Origin: Streptomyces sp. TLI_053
Lineage (GTDB): Bacteria > Actinomycetota > Actinomycetes > Streptomycetales > Streptomycetaceae
Assembly (NCBI RefSeq): GCF_900105395.1
Contig: NZ_LT629775.1
Location: forward strand, 4,610,001-4,674,000
Length of the DNA: 64,000 nt
Reading direction: 5' to 3'
Shown here piece after piece: positions 58,725 to 64,000 of this stretch (the stretch's first letter is position 1; every line of letters begins with the position of its first letter). The position numbers were made by a program, and so were the translations under genes. The notes below the pieces were generated by a model. That model was not told where the DNA came from, did not search any database, and saw only the letters and a program-made list of their open reading frames with translations.

Positions 58725-59489
58725 ATGTCCCTCGCCCGACTGGCCGCCCTGCTCGCCGATCCCACCCGAGCCGCGTTCTGCACGGCCCTGCTCGACGGCC
58801 GCGCCTGGACCGCCGGCGAACTCGCCCGGCACGCGGGCGTGGCACCGTCCACCGCCAGCGAGCACCTCTCCCGGCTGATCGACGGCGGCCTGCTGGCCGA
58901 GGAACGGCAGGGCCGGCACCGCTACGTCCGGCTGGCCGGACCGGAGGTCGCCACCCTGATCGAGGACCTGTCCGCCTTCACTCCCCCGACCGGGACACCG
59001 GGCGGGCCGCCGGCCGGGACACCCGACGGGACACCGGCCCGCCGCTCCCCGGCGGCCACCCGCTCCCCGGCCCCGCGCTCCCTGCGCGAGAGCAGCCGGC
59101 TGAGCGCCGAGGCCCGCGCCCGGACCTGCTACGACCACCTCGCCGGACGGCTGGGCGTGGCGGTCGGCGACGCCGTACTGGCCCGCGGCCTGGTGACGGA
59201 GGAGGACGGCCCGGCCCTGACCGCCCGCGGCCGCGCCTGGCTGACCGAGCTGGGTGCGGAGCTGCCGCCCCGGGCCGGACGCGCCGGCGCCCGCCCGGTG
59301 GTCCGCACCTGCCTGGACTGGACGGAGCGGCGCAACCACCTGGGCGGGGCCTTCGGCGCGCTGCTCTGCCGGACGGCGCTGGACCGGGGCTGGGTGGAGC
59401 GGATCGGCTCCGGCCGCGCGCTGCGGGTCACCCCGGACGGCGAGCTGGCCCTGCGCGAGCTGCTCGGCGTGGAGCTCCTGCCCGCCTGA
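58725..59489 (+). CDS. ArsR-family winged-helix regulator
   Basis: 254 residues. The N-terminal HTH is LAALLADPTRAAFCTALLDGRAWTAGELARHAGVAPSTASEHLSRLIDGGLLAEERQGRHRYVRL. A Pro/Thr/Gly-rich linker (about 90-115) follows, then a C-terminal domain with CYDHLAGRLGVAVGDAV, RTCLDWTERRNHLGGAFGALL and a basic end. The two-domain form is common for metal-independent ArsR-like regulators of actinomycetes. No Cys pair for metal sensing was found. It is divergent from the PEP-mutase-family gene. Confidence 0.88.
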   Translation: MSLARLAALLADPTRAAFCTALLDGRAWTAGELARHAGVAPSTASEHLSRLIDGGLLAEERQGRHRYVRLAGPEVATLIEDLSAFTPPTGTPGGPPAGTPDGTPARRSPAATRSPAPRSLRESSRLSAEARARTCYDHLAGRLGVAVGDAVLARGLVTEEDGPALTARGRAWLTELGAELPPRAGRAGARPVVRTCLDWTERRNHLGGAFGALLCRTALDRGWVERIGSGRALRVTPDGELALRELLGVELLPA

Positions 59490-59511
59490 GCCGACGCCGC
59501 CCCGGCGTCAA

Positions 59512-59574
59512 CCGACCCACCGACCCGCTGACACACCGACCCACCGACCCACCGACCCACCGACCCACCGAACC
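59512..59574. repeat. CGACCCAC tandem repeat between convergent genes
   Basis: About seven copies of an 8-nt unit (CGACCCAC and variants) lie between the ArsR stop and the DinB stop. A likely length-variable microsatellite. Confidence 0.75.
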
Positions 59575-59575
59575 C

Positions 59576-60097
59576 TCAGCCCATCGTCCTCGCCCCGTCC
59601 AGCGACTCCCGGATGATGTCGGCGTGCCCGGCGTGCTGCGCCGTCTCGGCGATGAGGTGCAGCAGCACCCGCCGCACCGACCAGGAGGCGCCGGGCTCGA
59701 ACCACGGCGCGGCGGGCAGCGGATGCGCCAGGTCGAGGTCCGGCAGGCTCGCCACCAGCGCGTCCGTCGCGGCGGCCACCTGCTCGTACCCGGCGAGCAG
59801 CCCGGCCAGGGTCTCCCCCTCGGCCATCCTGAACTGCCCTTCCCAGTCGACGGGTTCGGACGCCATCGCGTCCGCGCCACCGACCGCGAACCGCATCCAG
59901 CCCGCCTCGGTCCCGGCCACGTGCTTGATCAGCCCGCCCAGGCAGAGTTCGCTGGCCGTGGTGCGCCGGGCGGCCTGCTCGTCGGTGAGGTCGCGGACCG
60001 TGAAGCGCAGGAACCCCCGGTGCTTGTCGAGGGTCTGCAGCAGGTCGGCCCGCTCGCCGCCGAGCCCGGCCGCCCCGGCAGGCCGCGGCGCGCTCAT
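59576..60097 (-). CDS. DinB/DUF664 family protein
   Basis: 173 residues from ATG 60097. The four-helix DinB fold has LLQTLDKHRGFLRFTVRDLTDEQAARRTTASELCLGGLIKHVAGTEAGWMRF and later LLHLIAETAQHAGHADIIRE, with His residues (HVAG, HLIAE, HAGHAD) placed as the family's metal triad. Members are metal-binding proteins, some being mycothiol- or bacillithiol-dependent transferases. It overlaps the upstream VOC gene by 4 nt. Confidence 0.88.
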   Translation of the reverse strand: MSAPRPAGAAGLGGERADLLQTLDKHRGFLRFTVRDLTDEQAARRTTASELCLGGLIKHVAGTEAGWMRFAVGGADAMASEPVDWEGQFRMAEGETLAGLLAGYEQVAAATDALVASLPDLDLAHPLPAAPWFEPGASWSVRRVLLHLIAETAQHAGHADIIRESLDGARTMG

Positions 60098-60897
60098 TCC
60101 GCGACCATGACCGGCATGTCGCCGGCCGTCCGGCCGAGGTCGATCACACCGAACGCCGCGCCCTGCGGGTCGCCGACCGCCGCGAACCGCCCGAACGGGC
60201 TGTCCGTCGGGCCGAAGTACAGCTTTCCGCCGTGGCCGGTGACCTTGGCGACGGTGGCGTCGCAGTCGTCCACGGCGAAGTACACGCTGAGGTAGTTCGG
60301 CGCCTCGGCCGGAAGGTCGGTCGGCCCCGCCAGCATCCGGCCGAGCACCGGCTGCTCCCGGACGTGGAAGATCTTGTAGTCCACCTGCTCCGAGTCCATC
60401 CGCTTCACCGCGTAGGGGAAGACGGCCGGGAAGAAGCGGTCGGCGGCGGCCTCGTCCCGGGTGATGACCTCGGCCCAGGTGTACGCGCCCGACGCGCCCT
60501 GCTTCTCGAAGCCCTCGTGGGTACCGGCCTGCCAGACGCCGAAGACGACCCCGGCCGGGTCCTTGGCGATCACCATCGAGCCGAACTCGCCGACCGCCAT
60601 CGGGCCCATCAGGACCTCGCCCCCGGCGGCGCGGATCCGCTCGGCGCTGGTGGCGGCGTCGGGCGAGGCGAGGTAGAGGCACCAGGCCGACACCGCGGTC
60701 CCGTCCTGGCCCGGCATCGGCGGGACGATCGCCGCGACCGCCTTTCCGTCGGAGTAGGCCTGGGTGTAGTTGCCGTACTCGGAGGAGGACTCACCGAAGG
60801 TCCAGCCGAGTACGTCGCCGTAGAAGGCCTTGGCGCCCTCCAGGTCGGTGAACATCGCGTCGGCCCAGCAGGGCGTTCCCTCGGGCAGTACCGGCAT
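60094..60897 (-). CDS. VOC-family (glyoxalase/bleomycin-resistance-like) protein, two domains
   Basis: 267 residues comprising two VOC modules: CWADAMFTDLEGAKAFYGDVLGWTFGE...IAKDPAGVVFGVWQ, then TWAEVITRDEAAADRFFPAVFPY...VGDPQGAAFGVIDL. Each has the beta-alpha-beta3 pattern of dioxygenase/glyoxalase-type folds. Substrate is unknown; double-domain VOC proteins of streptomycetes are often annotated as hydroxylase-like. It is cotranscribed with the DinB gene. Confidence 0.88.
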   Translation of the reverse strand: MPVLPEGTPCWADAMFTDLEGAKAFYGDVLGWTFGESSSEYGNYTQAYSDGKAVAAIVPPMPGQDGTAVSAWCLYLASPDAATSAERIRAAGGEVLMGPMAVGEFGSMVIAKDPAGVVFGVWQAGTHEGFEKQGASGAYTWAEVITRDEAAADRFFPAVFPYAVKRMDSEQVDYKIFHVREQPVLGRMLAGPTDLPAEAPNYLSVYFAVDDCDATVAKVTGHGGKLYFGPTDSPFGRFAAVGDPQGAAFGVIDLGRTAGDMPVMVAE

Positions 60898-60975
60898 GGC
60901 AAAGCCTCTCGTGTGGCGTTTTGTCCCGGTTCGCCACCCTAGTCAGTACCCTGCCGACGCGCGCGCCAAAAGGCC

Positions 60976-61013
60976 GGCGGCCCGCCGGGGAAACCGGACC
61001 CCGGCGGGCCGCC
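60976..61013. terminator. Hairpin at the end of the geosmin synthase gene
   Basis: A perfect 15-bp stem, GGCGGCCCGCCGGGG with its complement, and AAACCGGA loop. It lies 32 nt past the synthase stop. Confidence 0.65.
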
Positions 61014-61045
61014 GCACACCCCGGCCCGCCGGGGAACCGACGTGC

Positions 61046-63541
61046 TCAGGAACCGACCGCGACCCGGCCCGGTCCGCCCGCCACCGCGGCCGCCGAGGTA
61101 CCGAGACCGGTCGGCCGCACCAGCAGCGCGCCCACCGCCGAAGCGGCCGGCTCCTCCCCCGCCCCGGCCGGTGCCACCGCCTGCTCCGCCGCCTCCCCGG
61201 CCGCGTCCCGCCCGAAGTGCCGCAGCAGGTCCTCCTCGCGGTACCGGCGGCAGTCCCGGTGCCAGACCAGGATCCCGGCGAGCCAGTTCTCCAGCTCCTT
61301 CACGTACCCGGCCAGCATCGCCCTGGCCGGTCCGTCCAGCCCGAAGTCCTCGAACAGGACCGGGAACTCCTCGGCCACCACGTGCCGGAACTGGTCCAGC
61401 CGGGAGTGCATGAGGTCGTCGACGATCCGCACCGCCGCCGGGTAGTCGCAGTCGAAGAAGTTCTGCACCACCAGCACGGCGTTGTTCAGCTCGCCGTCGA
61501 ACTCCACCTCCTTCTGGTACGAGAAGAGGTCGTTCATCAGCGCCGCGTAGTCGGAGGCCGCGTTCTCCAGCGAGCGCATCGAGCCGCTGGCGTAGATCCC
61601 GTCCGGCACGACCTTCCCGTGCGCCAGCCGGGACAGACTCATGGTGAGGTCGGAGCCGAAGGTGGCGCGGCGCATCTCCAAGTAGTCGACCGGGTCCGCG
61701 ATCCGGTTCTGGGCCTGGTTGTCGATCTCCCAGATCCAGCCCTCCAGCATCGTGTCGACGGAGGCACGGAGCGTCGAGCGGCCCTCGGCGGTCATCGGAC
61801 CGGCGGTCCGCTCCCAGAGGTCGGCCAGCCCGCGCTCCAGCGCGTTCAGCGGCTCCGCGCCCGGCTCGCCGTCGACCGGCATCAGCAGCAGGTACCTCGC
61901 CCGCACCGCCTTGGCACCGGCCAGGTCGACGGGCCGGCCGAACGCCTTCGGGAACCAGTCGTCGGCGTAGGTTCCCCACAGCAACCAGTCGGTGGCGAGG
62001 TCGAGTTGGCCGGCACTGGCATCCGGGTAGATGCCCGCCGCGCAGAGCGCGAGGTCGTAGTCGGCCGCGTCCGCCGCACTCCAGACGCCCGCGGTCGGGT
62101 CCTCCGGCCGGGCCTCCAGCAGGCCGATCCGGCCGGCCCACTCGATCGTGTGCAGCCGCGCGGCGTCCAGGCAGGGGTTCGGCTCGACCGTGAACGGCAG
62201 CCGGAAGTCCGGCAGCAGGGACGGTCCGACGGCCTGGAAGGGCACGTGCGCGTGCGAGCGCGCCCGCCGGACCCCCGGATCGACGTCCCCGCGCGAACCG
62301 CCGACCAGCCCCGTCCCGGGCGACTCCAGGGACGCGCCGGCCCCCCGCAGGACGTCGAGCAGGGTCGCCACCGGCGAGGCCCCGACCGTCGGCGCCCAGT
62401 CCTTCGTCACCGGCCCGGTCCGGCTCAACGAGCCCAGCTCCTCGGCCAGATCGCCCAGCGCCCCGCCGGAGCGCAGCACGTCCAGCGCCGACGTCCCGAC
62501 CCCGCCGATCGCGAACGGGTCCCACCAGGTGGCCGCGTCCGCCGCCGCGCCGCCGCCGTTCATGTACCGGCTGGACCGCATGTGCCACTCGTGCCCGCCG
62601 GCCTGCCAGTCCTGCAGCCCCTTGACGTACGCCAGCACCCGGGCCTGCTCCCCCGCGTCCAGCCCGGTGTCGGCGAACAGCTGCGGCAGCTCCGTCACCA
62701 CGGTGTTCTCGAACTGCTGGAGGCGCGAGGTGAGCAGGCCGTTGACGGCGTCCGCGGCCTCCTGCGTCGTGCACTCCAGGAACTTCTCCAGCACCAGCAC
62801 GCCGTTGCTGAGCTCGCCCTCGTCCTCGACCTCGCGCTGGTAGGAGAACAGGTCGTTGCGCAGGTGGACGCCGTCCGAGAAGGCGTCCATCAGGACCCGC
62901 AGCGGTCGCGACCCCGACACCGCGGCCGGCACCTCGGCCCCGGCCGCGTACTCGATCAGCCCCGCGGACCAGGGCGCGCCGCCCACCTTGCGGCGCATCT
63001 CGATGTACTCGACGGGGTTGGCGACCCGGCCCGCGTCGATGTTCGCGAGCTCCCACAGCGACTCGTCGAGCAGGTTCCGGGTGCTCTCGGCGAACCGCAC
63101 CCGCCAGTCCTCGCCCATCGCCGGCACCGTCCGCCGCCAGAGGTCCGCCAGCCCGGCCTCGACCGGATTGGTGGGCTCGGGCGTCTCCGCGGCCGGGTCG
63201 GCCGGCATGAACAGCGGCAGCCGGTCCAGGTACGCCTTGCCGCCCACCCGGTCGTTGGTGCGCTTGAAGACGTCCAGGAAGTGGTCGTCGAAGAAGAACA
63301 CCCACACGTACCAGTCGGTGACCAGCGACAGCACCTCGGCCGACGCGTCGGGGTGGGTGTAGGCGCAGAGCAGCCCGTAGTCGTGGGCGTCCAGGTCCGC
63401 CCGGGTCCAGATGCCCGACCCCTCCAGCATGCCCATCTCCCGCGCCCACACCGAGGAATGGGCCCGGGCCTGGTCGAGGTGCGGATTGAGCCGCGCCGGG
63501 TGCGGCACGTAGAAGGAGGGCAGTTCGAACGGCTGGGACAC
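61046..63541 (-). CDS. geoA: Bifunctional germacradienol/geosmin synthase
   Basis: 831 residues from GTG 63541, two class I terpene cyclase domains. N-terminal: DDHFL with Asp85-Asp86 (FFFDDHFLDVFKR) and the NSE triad from Asn229 (NDLFSYQREVE). C-terminal: the aspartate pair Asp527-Asp528 (YADDWFP) and NSE from Asn670 (NDLFSYQKEVE). The N-terminal domain cyclises farnesyl diphosphate to germacradienol and the C-terminal domain converts it to geosmin, the earthy odorant. At 831 residues it is longer than the ~726 of the S. coelicolor enzyme, mostly through the inter-domain linker and an Ala/Gly-rich C-terminal tail. Confidence 0.95.
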   Translation of the reverse strand: MSQPFELPSFYVPHPARLNPHLDQARAHSSVWAREMGMLEGSGIWTRADLDAHDYGLLCAYTHPDASAEVLSLVTDWYVWVFFFDDHFLDVFKRTNDRVGGKAYLDRLPLFMPADPAAETPEPTNPVEAGLADLWRRTVPAMGEDWRVRFAESTRNLLDESLWELANIDAGRVANPVEYIEMRRKVGGAPWSAGLIEYAAGAEVPAAVSGSRPLRVLMDAFSDGVHLRNDLFSYQREVEDEGELSNGVLVLEKFLECTTQEAADAVNGLLTSRLQQFENTVVTELPQLFADTGLDAGEQARVLAYVKGLQDWQAGGHEWHMRSSRYMNGGGAAADAATWWDPFAIGGVGTSALDVLRSGGALGDLAEELGSLSRTGPVTKDWAPTVGASPVATLLDVLRGAGASLESPGTGLVGGSRGDVDPGVRRARSHAHVPFQAVGPSLLPDFRLPFTVEPNPCLDAARLHTIEWAGRIGLLEARPEDPTAGVWSAADAADYDLALCAAGIYPDASAGQLDLATDWLLWGTYADDWFPKAFGRPVDLAGAKAVRARYLLLMPVDGEPGAEPLNALERGLADLWERTAGPMTAEGRSTLRASVDTMLEGWIWEIDNQAQNRIADPVDYLEMRRATFGSDLTMSLSRLAHGKVVPDGIYASGSMRSLENAASDYAALMNDLFSYQKEVEFDGELNNAVLVVQNFFDCDYPAAVRIVDDLMHSRLDQFRHVVAEEFPVLFEDFGLDGPARAMLAGYVKELENWLAGILVWHRDCRRYREEDLLRHFGRDAAGEAAEQAVAPAGAGEEPAASAVGALLVRPTGLGTSAAAVAGGPGRVAVGS

Positions 63542-63821
63542 CGGGCGAGCCTTTCTGGGCGCGTCGACAAGGCCGACACAGCATTACCCGACTCCACCGC
63601 TCTCAGCCGGAGAACCGGAACAGTCATATGAGATGGACCAGTTCGATCGAACACCTGATCAACTCACCTCGCGCCATTGGATCATCAGTGCGACTGGTCG
63701 GCTCCACCCCACCCTTCCGGCCCCCACCGGTCCACTACGCTCGGACCGCGCCGGCCGAGGGCGTCACCGCGCCGCCCGCACCGGCGAATCCGGCATCCGG
63801 CAACCGACAGGGGCGCAGCTC

Positions 63822-64000
63822 GTGGAGTACACCGAGGTCGAGCAGAAGTTCCGACTCGTCGGCCCGGCCGACGGGTTGAAGGAGCGGCTGGCCGCGCTCG
63901 GCGCGCGGCCGGGGATTCCGTCCCGGCAGGTCGACACCTACTACAACGCGCCGCACCGGGACTTCCTCGACCAGGAGGTGGTCTCCGAGTGGTTGCGGGT
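63822..64000 (+). CDS. CYTH-domain protein (class IV adenylate cyclase/triphosphatase-like), 5' part
   Basis: Open from GTG 63822 to the window end, 59 residues visible. It begins VEYTEVEQKFRL with the E-x-E-x-K motif that defines CYTH tunnel enzymes, and continues RQVDTYYNAPHRDFL, also typical (the paired Tyr/Asp contact triphosphate). CYTH proteins hydrolyse inorganic or nucleoside triphosphates, thiamine triphosphate, or make cAMP. The gene is cut by the window edge. Confidence 0.82.
   Translation, partial: MEYTEVEQKFRLVGPADGLKERLAALGARPGIPSRQVDTYYNAPHRDFLDQEVVSEWLR

Noticed and set aside
60830..63631. 933-residue plus-strand frame
   Set aside because: It lies antisense to geosmin synthase and shows no protein-like motifs.

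Overview
The window is chromosomal DNA from a high-GC Gram-positive mycelial actinomycete of the Streptomyces/Kitasatospora type. The evidence is extreme third-position GC, a bifunctional geosmin synthase, a small SRP RNA beside dnaX, an ask-asd pair, an LSP-type lipoprotein, and many Lrp, MocR and NarL-type regulators. The genus is inferred; no 16S gene is present.

Layout. 1-14.1 kb is conserved core: a partial MFS exporter, an S9 peptidase, a lipoprotein, SURF1, a SigE-family sigma factor with its partner membrane protein, the aspartate-pathway pair ask-asd, and DNA maintenance genes (DUF5063, recR, ybaB, dnaX, SRP RNA). The Asd homologue has Ser131 where the family has its catalytic Cys.

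14.2-30.1 kb is an integration hotspot at tRNA-Ser(GGA). The last 55 nt of the tRNA are repeated at about 25.03 and 30.04 kb. Each copy is next to a terminator hairpin and a pair of GTCTCA boxes 12 bp apart. This indicates two tandem elements. The first (about 10.8 kb) carries an IS5-type insertion, a tyrosine integrase whose N-terminus has been replaced by an IS630 transposase fragment, a second frameshifted IS with clear inverted repeats and a 3-bp target duplication, and a lower-GC type I restriction-modification operon (hsdM, an extra zinc-ribbon/DUF4145-like gene, hsdS, hsdR). The second (about 5 kb) carries four cargo genes: a DUF4365 nuclease-like protein, a protein with a DGQHR-like motif, a protein with a sigma-region-2-like segment, and one unknown. 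It has no integrase.

30.2-41.2 kb holds a secreted GH12 glucanase with a ricin-type lectin module, two-component genes, a Tat-signal SDR, a tandem Lrp regulator divergent from an MFS exporter, a VapC-type toxin-antitoxin pair and an NmrA-type oxidoreductase.

39.6-50.9 kb is the most interesting region: eight closely packed minus-strand genes bracketed by two MocR/PdxR-type regulators. In transcription order they encode a B3/B4 (PheT editing-like) protein, an ATP-grasp ligase, an MFS exporter, a TrpB-like PLP enzyme, an Fe-S/flavodoxin-type reductase, a cupin, a chorismate-mutase-fold protein and a UbiD-family decarboxylase. The parts resemble the logic of bacilysin/anticapsin biosynthesis (chorismate-derived amino acid, cupin, ATP-grasp ligation, MFS export) built from different enzymes. 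The B3/B4 protein is a plausible tRNA-proofreading self-protection factor. The product and pathway are inference.

51-64 kb returns to ordinary chromosome: an MMPL transporter beside a two-component system, a group II PLP decarboxylase divergent from an Lrp regulator, a PEP-mutase-family enzyme divergent from an ArsR regulator, DinB and VOC proteins, geosmin synthase, and the start of a CYTH-domain protein cut by the window end.
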